38,567 bases of DNA from Sandaracinaceae bacterium. Its GTDB lineage: Bacteria; Myxococcota_A; Polyangia; Polyangiales; JAFGIB01. Shown here piece after piece: positions 16,190 to 23,768 of this stretch. The position numbers and the translations under genes were made by a program. Location of the stretch: NCBI GenBank assembly GCA_017881055.1, contig JADGRF010000061.1:1-38567 (forward strand), read 5' to 3'. Each line of letters starts with the position of its first letter. Position 1 is the first letter of the stretch. Below the pieces are notes generated by a model. That model had not been told where the DNA came from. It saw nothing but the letters and a program-made list of their open reading frames with translations, and did not search any database.

Positions 16190-16969
16190 GTGGACGTGCC
16201 CGTCGACAGCGACCTCGCGCGCGTACGTAGCTTCATCGACGAGGCCCAGCGCATCGTGGTGCTCACGGGGGCGGGCATCTCCACGGAGTCCGGCATCCCC
16301 GATTTTCGCGGGCCACAGGGCGTGTGGACGCGCGATCCCGCCGCCGAGAAGCTCTCCAACTTGCAGCACTACATGGCGGACCCCGACGTGCGTCGCAGGG
16401 CGTGGCAAGCACGCCTGCAGCATGAGGCCTGGGATGCGCAGCCGAACGCCGGCCATCGTGCGCTCGTCACGCTGGAGCGCGCAGGCAAGCTCGACACGCT
16501 GATCACGCAGAACATCGATGGCCTGCATCAGCGTGCCGGTTCGTCGCCGGCACGCATCGTCGAGATCCACGGCACGATCCACGAAGTCGTGTGCATGCAG
16601 TGCGGCGAGCGCGGGCCGATGAGCGGAGCGCTCGCGCGTGTGCGAAAAGGCGAGCTCGATCCCGCCTGCTTCACGTGCGGCGGCATCTTGAAGTCGGCGA
16701 CGATTTCGTTCGGTCAGGCGCTCGTGGCCGCCGATCTGCGGCGTGCCGATCAGGCCGCGCGCGGCTGTGACCTTTTGTTCGCCATCGGCTCTTCGCTCAA
16801 GGTGTTCCCGATTGCGGGTGTCGTCCCAGTTGCCAAAGACGCCGACGCTCGCGTGGTCATCGTGAACGGCGAAGCTACTGAAATGGATGCCCTTGCGGAT
16901 GCCGTCTTGCACGGTGTGCTAGGCGAGCTTTTGCCCACGCTTGTTTCTGGGCTGATTTCCACATCTTGA
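16190..16969 (+). CDS. cobB: Sir2-family NAD-dependent protein deacylase (sirtuin)
   Basis: The protein has 259 residues. The NAD-binding loop is GAGISTESGIPDFRGPQGVW, followed by TQNIDGLHQRAG, the catalytic histidine in VEIHGTIHE, four zinc cysteines (CMQC and CFTC) and FAIGSSLKVFPIAGVV. It removes acyl groups from protein lysines using NAD. All key residues are intact. The start is GTG at 16190; another GTG six bases later is possible. It is the second gene after the PPOX enzyme. Confidence 0.93.
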   Translation: MDVPVDSDLARVRSFIDEAQRIVVLTGAGISTESGIPDFRGPQGVWTRDPAAEKLSNLQHYMADPDVRRRAWQARLQHEAWDAQPNAGHRALVTLERAGKLDTLITQNIDGLHQRAGSSPARIVEIHGTIHEVVCMQCGERGPMSGALARVRKGELDPACFTCGGILKSATISFGQALVAADLRRADQAARGCDLLFAIGSSLKVFPIAGVVPVAKDADARVVIVNGEATEMDALADAVLHGVLGELLPTLVSGLISTS

Positions 16970-16993
16970 CGCGGGTTTTCCCAGCCGCATATT
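16966..16993 (+). promoter_or_regulatory. Putative promoter of the sigma-factor gene
   Basis: TTGACG (16966-16971) overlaps the sirtuin stop codon, followed by a 16-bp spacer and CATATT (16988-16993). It would give a leader of about 130 nt before the ATG at 17131, long enough for control at the RNA level, though I see no clear structure in it. Confidence 0.4.
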
Positions 16994-17130
16994 GGGTTTG
17001 GAACAACTAGGCGCCCCGGACCGTTGTCAGTTTCGTGGGCGTTAGACCGTCGGGTTCTCTGGTGCGTCGAACCCCGAGCCACCGGAGCCGCGGTCGTACG
17101 TTCGCGCGAAGTTTTCGGATCGAGGAGAAC

Positions 17131-18495
17131 ATGGGTAAGCACATGCAACACAAGCGTTCCGTTGCCTTGGCTAGCAGGCCTGTCGAAGCCGCCGTGGGTT
17201 TTGCAGCGCCGGCCGTTGCTGGCTTGCCGGGCCGTGCCGTCGGGCGTCCAGCGTCCAGTGCGGCGCTCGGGGCGCGTGCAATCTCCGATGTCTCGCTGTC
17301 GCGCTACATGTCGGAGATGTCCGCGTACGATCTCTTGACGCGCGACGACGAGATCGCGCTTGCGCGGGACGTCGAGCGCCTCGAGATCGCGTACTGGCGC
17401 GCGCTCTTGTCACTGCCACGTGCCTTCGAGTCGATTCACGCCGTGCTCGAGGCACGTCTCGAGGCTCCGCTGCCAGCGGAAGCGAAGGGCGTGCAGCGCT
17501 TGGTGCGTCAGGCGAGCGTGCACAACGCGCCGAAGGCTCAGCGCGTTCGCTATGAGCGCGCTGCCGAGCGCTTGGCAGACAAGTTGCGCACGCTCGACGT
17601 GCATCGAGACGCCGTCAAGGATTCTCACGCTGCGGTGATCGCTCTGCTGCGTGGCGAGCCCGAAGACGCGCTGCTCCGCTCGGTGCGCCCGGTGCGGCCC
17701 ACCAAGGCCAGCGAGCGCTACTTGAAGGAGATCGAACAGGCGCGCCGGCTGCAGCAAGCGGCGAAAGATCGCTTCGTGGCCGCGAACCTGCGCCTCGTGG
17801 TGAGCATGGCGCGCCGCTACGCGCGCTCGGAGCGCATGCCTCTGGCGGACCTGATTCAAGAGGGCAACCTGGGCCTGATGAAAGCCGTCGAGCGCTTCGA
17901 CTACCGTCGCGGCTTTCGCTTCAGCACGTACGCATCGTGGTGGATCCGCCACGCGCTGACGCGCGGCCTCGCCGACAAGGGGCGGCTGGTGCGTCTGCCA
18001 GTGCACGCGCTCGAGACGCGCGCACGTGTTCAGCGCGTGATGCGCAAGATCGTCGCGCGCACGGGCCTCTCGCCGAACATGGCGGAGCTCGTGCAAGAGA
18101 CCGGCTTGACCGAGGAGAAGGTGGTTGCCGCCAACGAGCTCTCGACCGAGTCGCATTTCTCGCTCGACGCGCCCGTGGGCAGCGAGACCGATCGCACGTT
18201 CGTCGACTTCCTGGAAGACGAAGCGGGCCCCAACGCGGAAGAGGGCTTGATCGACGGTGGCCGCAAGCAGGACCTGCACGCGCTACTGCACGACCTGTCA
18301 CCCTTCGAAGCGCAGATCCTTCGCTACCGCTACGGCCTCGAGGGCGGCGAAGAGCGCACGCTCAAAGAGATCGGCGACATGTACAACTTGTCGCGCGAAC
18401 GCATCCGGCAGATTCAGGCCCTCGCCCTCAGCAAGATGCGCAGCAGCCTGACGAAACAGGACGACGTCGAAGCGCAGCGCAGCGGCGCAAGCTGA
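17131..18495 (+). CDS. Group 2 RNA polymerase sigma-70 factor
   Basis: This 454-residue sigma factor has region 1.2 (SLSRYMSEMSAYDLLTRDDE), a variable segment of about 130 residues, and region 2 (RFVAANLRLVVSMARRY, LIQEGNLGLMKAVERFDYRR, FSTYASWWIRHALTRGLADK). Region 3 follows, and region 4 ends in RTLKEIGDMYNLSRERIRQI. Region 2.4 departs from the housekeeping form (LADKGRLVRLPVH for the usual IADQARTIRIPVH), and the acidic region 1.1 of RpoD is absent, so this is an alternative sigma of the RpoS/SigB type. The ATG at 17131 has GAGGAG four bases upstream; the longer frame from 17035 is not needed. Confidence 0.9.
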   Translation: MGKHMQHKRSVALASRPVEAAVGFAAPAVAGLPGRAVGRPASSAALGARAISDVSLSRYMSEMSAYDLLTRDDEIALARDVERLEIAYWRALLSLPRAFESIHAVLEARLEAPLPAEAKGVQRLVRQASVHNAPKAQRVRYERAAERLADKLRTLDVHRDAVKDSHAAVIALLRGEPEDALLRSVRPVRPTKASERYLKEIEQARRLQQAAKDRFVAANLRLVVSMARRYARSERMPLADLIQEGNLGLMKAVERFDYRRGFRFSTYASWWIRHALTRGLADKGRLVRLPVHALETRARVQRVMRKIVARTGLSPNMAELVQETGLTEEKVVAANELSTESHFSLDAPVGSETDRTFVDFLEDEAGPNAEEGLIDGGRKQDLHALLHDLSPFEAQILRYRYGLEGGEERTLKEIGDMYNLSRERIRQIQALALSKMRSSLTKQDDVEAQRSGAS

Positions 18496-18531
18496 AACAA
18501 GAAGCGCAGCGCAGCGGCGCAAGCTGAAACA
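18469..18531 (+). repeat. Tandem duplication across the sigma-factor stop codon
   Basis: A 31-bp sequence starting GAAGCGCAGCGCAGCGGCGC occurs at 18469-18499 and again at 18501-18531 (period 32). The first copy encodes the last residues (EAQRSGAS) and the TGA; the second is out of frame and untranslated. The copies are identical, which points to recent slippage. Confidence 0.9.
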
Positions 18532-18548
18532 GCTGACATTCACCACAG

Positions 18549-18582
18549 CGCGCGCATCGCGATTCCCCTCGCGTTGCGCGCG
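18549..18582. terminator. Possible hairpin between convergent sigma-factor and pcm genes
   Basis: CGCGCGCA (18549-18556) pairs perfectly with TGCGCGCG (18575-18582), with an 18-nt loop that includes a further CGCG pairing. No T-run follows on either strand, so if it ends transcription it is not a typical intrinsic terminator. Confidence 0.3.
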
Positions 18583-18590
18583 TTGCTGCT

Positions 18591-19265
18591 TCAATCGTGG
18601 GGGAGCCAGCCGCCGACGCGGCGTAGCGGCACGTACATGCATGGGTCGTGCTGTGTGGTCACGAGGCCTTCGGCGGTACGCTCGACGCGCGTGAGCACGT
18701 GCTGCTCACCGGCGCTGATGGGGATCACCAGCCGTCCACCGAACGCCAGCTGCGCCACGAGCGTGTTTGGTATGCGCGGCGCACCCGCGGAGACCACGAT
18801 CGCGTCGTAGGGCGCGCCTTGCTCGTAGCCGCGTGACCCGTCGCCGGTGTGCACCTCGACGTTGTCGATGCCGAGCGCTCGCAGCGCCGTTGCCGCGCGC
18901 TGCGCCAGCGCGGGAAGAAGCTCGATCGCGACCACGCGCTTGGCCAGGCGTGAGAGCACGGCCGCTTGGTAGCCCGAGCCGAGGCCGACCTCGAGCACCA
19001 CGTCGTTGGCAGTGATGCGCGCCAGCTCGCTGACGCGCGCCACCATATACGGCTGGGAGATGGTTTGCCCAAGGCCGATCGGCAGCGCGTTGTCGGCGTA
19101 GGCCCGCGGGCGCTCGCTTTCCACCACGAAAGCTTCACGCTGGACCGACGCCATCGCCTCGAGCACGCGCTCGTCGTGGATGCCGCGAGAGCGCAGCTGC
19201 TCCACGATCATGCGCTGTCGTGCGCGCTCGTGTTCGCCGTGTTCCTGTTCACGCGCATCAGTCAC
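18591..19265 (-). CDS. pcm: Protein-L-isoaspartate O-methyltransferase
   Basis: This 224-residue AdoMet-dependent repair enzyme has RVLEAMASVQREAFV, the ALPIGLGQTISQPYMVARVS block, motif I VLEVGLGSGYQAAVLSRL, and PYDAIVVSAGAP. It methylates isoaspartyl residues in damaged proteins so they can revert to aspartate. Length and motifs are normal. Its start overlaps the end of the MEMO/AMMECR1 fusion gene by eight bases, so translation is probably coupled and it is last in the three-gene AmmeMemoRadiSam operon. Confidence 0.93.
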   Translation of the reverse strand: MTDAREQEHGEHERARQRMIVEQLRSRGIHDERVLEAMASVQREAFVVESERPRAYADNALPIGLGQTISQPYMVARVSELARITANDVVLEVGLGSGYQAAVLSRLAKRVVAIELLPALAQRAATALRALGIDNVEVHTGDGSRGYEQGAPYDAIVVSAGAPRIPNTLVAQLAFGGRLVIPISAGEQHVLTRVERTAEGLVTTQHDPCMYVPLRRVGGWLPHD

Positions 19266-20649
19266 GCGAAACTCCCGGTTTCGACGGTTGCTCGGCGTGC
19301 TTCTGCACTTCGAAACGCTCGATCGTCCAGGCGCGCCCGGGTGGCAGCTGACCCTTCGCTGCCGCTATGCGCAGCTGCTCTTCGACCGTATCGACACCTT
19401 CCACGTCCGGCAGGAGCACCCCGCGCGCTCGACCCGCCGAGACGACGACGCCATAGCGCTTGGGATCGAGCGTTCCGAGATCCCGCACCAGCTCGGGCTT
19501 GCCGAGCAGCGAGATCTCCAGGCTCAGCTTGGGCAGCTCGTCCGGCGTAACGCGTGCAAAACGCGTGTCCTGCGTTGCAGCTGCTGCCGCGCAAGCCGCG
19601 ATCTCCTCGGCCAACGTTCCGTACAGCGGCTCGATGTGGCCGATGCAGCCGCGCAGCGCACCGTGCTGGTCGCGCAAGGTCACGAACACCCCCTGCGGTG
19701 CGTTCCAAGGCACCGGCAGTGGCTTCGGTCGAAACGCGCTGTGTGTGACCTTGGCCGCGATCGCATCCCGCGCCACGCGCAACATCGTGCGCCATGGCCT
19801 GCTCTCGACACTCGGACGCTCCGAGGGCTGTGACGTACCCCGTTCGGGGGGCGGCCCTTGCTCGTACAACAGCGCTTCCAGATACCCCACGCCGAACGGC
19901 CCCTCGTATCCGTAGGTGCGGTGCCCGTTGCTCTGATAGTCGACCGCGGCCGCTGCCACCGTGCACGAATCCACGACGTCTTCCGCTGCAAGCTCGCGCA
20001 GGTCCGGGTCCACCGCACAGGCCGCGCGCAGATCGCCTGCGTCGATGCAGGCTTTGAACGAGCGATCGAACTCCTTGGCAAGCGGGTGGTAGCCCGCGGG
20101 TGCGCTTGGAATCAGGCGGTGACTCATGTCACCGGAGGCGAGGATCGCCCAGCGCTGACCCGCGCGCTCCGCTGCACGCGCGATCGCGCGACCCATCTCG
20201 ACTTCGGTGCCGCTGCCGGGGTAGGGCAGCGCGATCAAGAGCGTGGGTCCGTCCCAGCCCGCTTGTCGCACGAAGTACAGCGGTACGAGCGTGCCGTGAT
20301 CGAGCCCTTCACCCGAGATCTCGCGCAGCGGAAGGCCTGCCTCTTTGGCTTCGGCGCCCACGCGTGCCGCCGCCTCGGGTGCGCCAGGCAACGTCACGCC
20401 AATGTGCTCCGCACCAAACCGCCCGAAGTCTCCGCGCAACGGACTCTCGGCGCCGATGCCCCAGCGTGTCGGGTGGCGCGGCGCGTGAGGACTCACGATC
20501 GCGATCACATCCGGTGCGTGAGCGACGAGGCGCGCCGCAGCGTCGCCCATCGCGCGAGTCGTCAACATGCATTGGCGTGCACGATTGCCCGCGACGTCCG
20601 GGAGAACGATCGGCGCATGACACATGAGGACGGCGCAGGGAATGGGCAT
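19258..20649 (-). CDS. LigB/MEMO-like domain fused to AMMECR1 domain (AmmeMemoRadiSam system)
   Basis: This 463-residue two-domain protein begins (residues 1-270) with a class III extradiol dioxygenase/MEMO fold. Likely metal-site histidines lie in MCHAPIVLP, IVSPHAPRH, GLDHGTLVP and SGDMSHRL. Residues 285-450 form an AMMECR1 domain with the invariant LRGCIGHIEP block (ALRGCIGH) and LSLEISLL. These are the B and A parts of the AmmeMemoRadiSam system, whose biochemical role is unknown. The radical SAM enzyme is 23 bp upstream and Pcm overlaps downstream. The fusion shows that the MEMO-like and AMMECR1 parts act together. Iron- or copper-related roles have been proposed for MEMO1 in animals; I do not extend that here. 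Confidence 0.9.
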   Translation of the reverse strand: MPIPCAVLMCHAPIVLPDVAGNRARQCMLTTRAMGDAAARLVAHAPDVIAIVSPHAPRHPTRWGIGAESPLRGDFGRFGAEHIGVTLPGAPEAAARVGAEAKEAGLPLREISGEGLDHGTLVPLYFVRQAGWDGPTLLIALPYPGSGTEVEMGRAIARAAERAGQRWAILASGDMSHRLIPSAPAGYHPLAKEFDRSFKACIDAGDLRAACAVDPDLRELAAEDVVDSCTVAAAAVDYQSNGHRTYGYEGPFGVGYLEALLYEQGPPPERGTSQPSERPSVESRPWRTMLRVARDAIAAKVTHSAFRPKPLPVPWNAPQGVFVTLRDQHGALRGCIGHIEPLYGTLAEEIAACAAAAATQDTRFARVTPDELPKLSLEISLLGKPELVRDLGTLDPKRYGVVVSAGRARGVLLPDVEGVDTVEEQLRIAAAKGQLPPGRAWTIERFEVQKHAEQPSKPGVSRD

Positions 20650-20672
20650 CGGTTTCTCTGTTTACGACTCGC

Positions 20673-21767
20673 TTACAAGATGCGCAGTCGCGCGCGCTGG
20701 CCCGCTTGCCGTCCCGGCTGCGTGTCGAAGTGACCGGGCAACGTGCGCCCGCAGTATGCGCAGCCCCCGTTCCCGTCCAGGTGATAGCCCAAGATCACGT
20801 ATCCGTCGCGCTCGATCACAGCTTTGCCGCAGCCGCTGCACGAGGTGGATTGCCCCGCCGGATCATGCACGTTGCCGGTGTACACGTAACGTAGCCCGGC
20901 CTTTTGGGCCAAGGCCCTGGCCCTCACCAGGGTCGCCGCCGGCGTCCGCGGCAGGTCGACCAGCTTGAAGTCCGGGTGAAACGCGGTGAGATGCAGCGGC
21001 GTGTCGGGCCCGAGCTCGCGCGCGAACCAATCGCACATGCGCGACAGCTCCTCGTCCGAGTCGTTCTTGCCGGGGATGAGCAGGGTGGTCACTTCCAGCC
21101 ACACGTTCGTCTCGCGCTTGAGCCAGCGGAGGGTGTCGAGCACTGGGGCAAGCTCGGCGAAGCACAGTTTTTCGTAGAATTCCTCGCTGAAGCCCTTGAG
21201 GTCCACATTCGCGGCATCGATGTGCTCGAAGAACGAAGGGCGCGCTTGGGCCGTGATGTAGCCGGCGGTGACCGCGACCGTAGCGAGCCCGAGCGCGTGC
21301 GCTGCCTGCGCGCAGTCGCTAGCGTACTCGGCGAAGATCACGGGATCGTTGTAGGTGAACGCGATGCTGCGTGCGCCGGCTGCGAGCGCTGCTTGCGCGA
21401 TGCTCTCGGGCAGTGCGACGTCCGTCAGTCGCTCCATTTCGCGGGCCTTCGAGATGTCCCAGTTCTGGCAAAACCGACAGCCCAGGTTGCAGCCCGCCGT
21501 GCCGAACGAGAGCACGCCGCTGCCTGGGTAGAAGTGGTTGAGCGGCTTCTTCTCGATCGGGTCGAGGCAGAAGCCCGACGCGCGTCCGTAGCTCGTGAGG
21601 TCGATGCCACCTTCGCGGGCCTGTCGGATGAAGCAGAACCCGCGCTGGCCTTCCTGCAGCTTGCAGTAGCGTGGGCACAGGTCGCACTGCACCCGGTGAC
21701 CGTTTTCAATCACATGGGAGAAGCCGCCCCGAACGACGCCGGGTGCGATTTGCTGACGCGTCTGCAC
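20673..21767 (-). CDS. AmmeMemoRadiSam system radical SAM enzyme
   Basis: This 364-residue protein has the radical SAM cluster motif CNLGCRFC (Cys93, 97 and 100) and the family block DPIEKKPLNHFYPGSGVLSF. There is an N-terminal Cys set (Cys28, 31, 35, 45: CDLCPRYC and GFC) and a C-terminal zinc-ribbon-like pair, CSGCGK and CAYCGR, beyond the core. The reaction is unknown; related enzymes activate or modify a partner protein. The GTG start at 21767 has no visible Shine-Dalgarno, but no better start is in frame. It is first in an operon with the LigB-AMMECR1 fusion and pcm. Confidence 0.92.
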   Translation of the reverse strand: MQTRQQIAPGVVRGGFSHVIENGHRVQCDLCPRYCKLQEGQRGFCFIRQAREGGIDLTSYGRASGFCLDPIEKKPLNHFYPGSGVLSFGTAGCNLGCRFCQNWDISKAREMERLTDVALPESIAQAALAAGARSIAFTYNDPVIFAEYASDCAQAAHALGLATVAVTAGYITAQARPSFFEHIDAANVDLKGFSEEFYEKLCFAELAPVLDTLRWLKRETNVWLEVTTLLIPGKNDSDEELSRMCDWFARELGPDTPLHLTAFHPDFKLVDLPRTPAATLVRARALAQKAGLRYVYTGNVHDPAGQSTSCSGCGKAVIERDGYVILGYHLDGNGGCAYCGRTLPGHFDTQPGRQAGQRARLRIL

Positions 21768-21865
21768 AGACGCAACGTAAGTCCGCTCTCGGTCATGTGC
21801 ACGTCGGCGGCGTCAGGTAGGTGGGCGTTTCGCGAACGGTGTAGCATCGCGCTAGGAGTCGTTGC

Positions 21866-22867
21866 GTGGACTACTTTCCCATCTTCGTCGACCTGCGCGG
21901 CAAGCGCTGCCTCGTGGTCGGTGGCGGCATGGTGGCGGCTCGCAAGGCGGAGTCTTTGGTGCGGGCCGGGGCTTTCGTGCACGTGGTCGCGCCGCAGCTG
22001 TCGGCGGCAGTGCGCGAGCTGGCGAGCTCCGGCAAGCTGGCCGTGACCTGCGCCGCATACCAATCCGCGCAGCTTACGGACGTCGAGCTGGTGGTGGCCG
22101 CCACCGACGATTCCCAAGTGAACGCCTCGGTATCGCGGGATGCGCGTGCGCTGCGCTTGCTCGTCAACGTCGTCGACTGTCCCGCGCTGTCCACGTTCAT
22201 CGTACCTGCACTGGTGGATCGTTCACCCGTGATCGTGGCGGTCTCGAGCGCCGGCACGGCGCCGGTGCTCGCGCGCACACTGCGCGGCAAGCTCGAAGCG
22301 TCGATCCCCGCGCGCTACGGCGTCCTCGGCGGCGTATGTGCGCGCCTGCGCGGCGAAGTGAAAACGTGTCTGCCGACCGTCGAGAGCCGTCGTGCGTTCT
22401 GGGAGCTGGCGCTCGACAGCGCCGCCGCGGAGCGCGCGCTTGCCGGTGACGAGGCTGGCGCCGAACACGCGATGCGCGAGCTGCTCGCAGAGTTCAGCAC
22501 TGGCGCGTCGGGAACGCGCGCGGGAGAGCTCGTCTGTATCGGAGCCGGTCCCGGAGATCCCGAGCTGATCTCATTTCGTGCGCAGCGCGCAATGCTGCGC
22601 GCGGAGTGGGTGCTGTATGCGGACGATGTGCCGAGCGCGATCGTAGGCCTATGCCGACGCGATGCGGAGCGAGTGCGGCTCGCGTCACCGGTAGCTTCCA
22701 GCTTCGCGAAGTGCTTGCCCGAGTTGGTCACGCGTGTGCAGCGTGGTCAGCGCGTGTGCGTGATCGCACGCGGCGATTGGTTCCGCACGGCCGCGGGCGA
22801 AGCATGTCTGCACGCTGCGCGCAGTCACGGCCTTGCGCCCCGAATCGTGCCGGGAATCGCCGAGTAG
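21866..22867 (+). CDS. cysG: CysG-like siroheme synthase with truncated methyltransferase domain
   Basis: Residues 1-210 form an intact precorrin-2 dehydrogenase/ferrochelatase (YFPIFVDLRGKRCLVVGGGM, VAATDDSQVNASVSRDAR, LVNVVDCPALSTFIVPA, SSAGTAPVLARTLRGKLE). After a short linker a uroporphyrinogen III methyltransferase domain begins (CIGAGPGDPELISFRAQRAM) but stops at about 110 residues, right after VPGI, where normal enzymes continue for a further 120 or so. The usual GGDPFIFGRGGEE loop is also altered (RGDWFRTAAGEA). The methyltransferase is therefore probably inactive, leaving a dehydrogenase with a half domain. The downstream sequence gives no continuation in any frame. It starts with GTG after TAGGAG. 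Confidence 0.85.
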   Translation: MDYFPIFVDLRGKRCLVVGGGMVAARKAESLVRAGAFVHVVAPQLSAAVRELASSGKLAVTCAAYQSAQLTDVELVVAATDDSQVNASVSRDARALRLLVNVVDCPALSTFIVPALVDRSPVIVAVSSAGTAPVLARTLRGKLEASIPARYGVLGGVCARLRGEVKTCLPTVESRRAFWELALDSAAAERALAGDEAGAEHAMRELLAEFSTGASGTRAGELVCIGAGPGDPELISFRAQRAMLRAEWVLYADDVPSAIVGLCRRDAERVRLASPVASSFAKCLPELVTRVQRGQRVCVIARGDWFRTAAGEACLHAARSHGLAPRIVPGIAE

Positions 22868-22929
22868 CCGCGCGACGGACGTTGACTTTGGCGCCCACGC
22901 GATTAGCTCATAGCGCGAGGAGAAATTCC

Positions 22930-23463
22930 GTGGCGCGCCCAGCACGAACCAAGTCCACCCCGGCCCGCGGGCCCGCTCGGAAGAAGATCGCCCGCGCGCA
23001 CGAGAAGGCGCCCGCGAAGGCGCGTTCTTCGGCGAAAGCGGCGAGCATCGGTAGTCGCATGACCGCGTCGCCGATCACGATCCCGCTCGACTCCGATCTC
23101 GGCAACGCGATCGCGTTGATGGAAGAGCACGGCATTCGTCACCTGCCGGTGCTCGACGAAGGACGCCTGGTCGGCATCGTGAGCGAGCGCGACTTGTCGA
23201 TCATCGAGTCGCTCGTGCCGGACGAGTGGGAGCGCATCGTCGTCGCCGAAGCGATGACGCCGAGTCCGTATGCGGTGGCTGCCTCCACGCCCATCTCCGA
23301 GGTCGCGAAGACCATGGCCGAGCGCAAGTACGGCTGCGTGGTCGTGACGGGTCCGCGCGGCGCGTTGCTTGGCCTGTTCACCACGACCGACGCGCTGCGC
23401 ATGCTCGCGGAGACCAAGACCGCGCGCTCCGTCGGCCAAGTCGTGCGCGCGAAGACCACGTGA
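22930..23463 (+). CDS. CBS-domain pair protein
   Basis: This 177-residue protein has a 40-residue Arg/Lys/Ala-rich N-terminal tail and two CBS domains (residues 45-100: MTASPITIPLDSDLGNAI, HGIRHLPVLDEGRLVGIVSE; residues 105-165: AMTPSPYAVAASTPISEVAK, GLFTTTDALRML). CBS pairs bind adenine nucleotides and often regulate partner proteins. The basic tail could bind nucleic acid or phospholipid. The GTG at 22930 has GAGGAG seven bases upstream. No enzyme is fused, so the target is unknown. Confidence 0.87.
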   Translation: MARPARTKSTPARGPARKKIARAHEKAPAKARSSAKAASIGSRMTASPITIPLDSDLGNAIALMEEHGIRHLPVLDEGRLVGIVSERDLSIIESLVPDEWERIVVAEAMTPSPYAVAASTPISEVAKTMAERKYGCVVVTGPRGALLGLFTTTDALRMLAETKTARSVGQVVRAKTT

Positions 23464-23768
23464 CCACGCCGCATCTGAATCCGTCACGGCAAGGCCACGC
23501 CCGCGAAAGCTTAATGCGCGCGGCCGCGGGCGAGGTCGGTGCGAGCTAGCCCGCGGTCATCGAGCTCGACTGAGGCTGCGCTCCGGTCGCCGTGGAATTC
23601 CTGAAGATTCAGCAGAATGCTCGGATCACGTCGAATGCCCTGCATTTAATGCTTCGTCTTTCCGTCGAGGTGGGGGAAGCTCCCCGTCCGTTCCGTGCAC
23701 ATTTCGCCGCCAAGCGAGTTGCGCGGGGCCTGGGTTCTGGCAAGGTTTTTCCTTTTTCGCGGCGAGGC
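23464..23768. other. Intergenic region upstream of the TRAP binding protein
   Basis: About 305 bp without a convincing gene. CCGCGGGC and GCCCGCGG near 23523-23559 can form an 8-bp stem that may end the CBS transcript, but no T-run follows. An upstream ATG at 23592 is in frame with the TRAP protein but would put 59 uncharged/basic residues before the true signal peptide, so I did not use it. A T-rich stretch occurs at 23745-23757. Confidence 0.4.

Noticed and set aside
18549-18582. Full intrinsic terminator after the sigma-factor gene
   Set aside because: The stem is good but no T-run follows on either strand; kept only as a possible hairpin.
22606-22929. N-terminal extension of the CBS protein
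   Set aside because: This frame overlaps the siroheme synthase in another frame; GTG 22930 has a good GAGGAG upstream.
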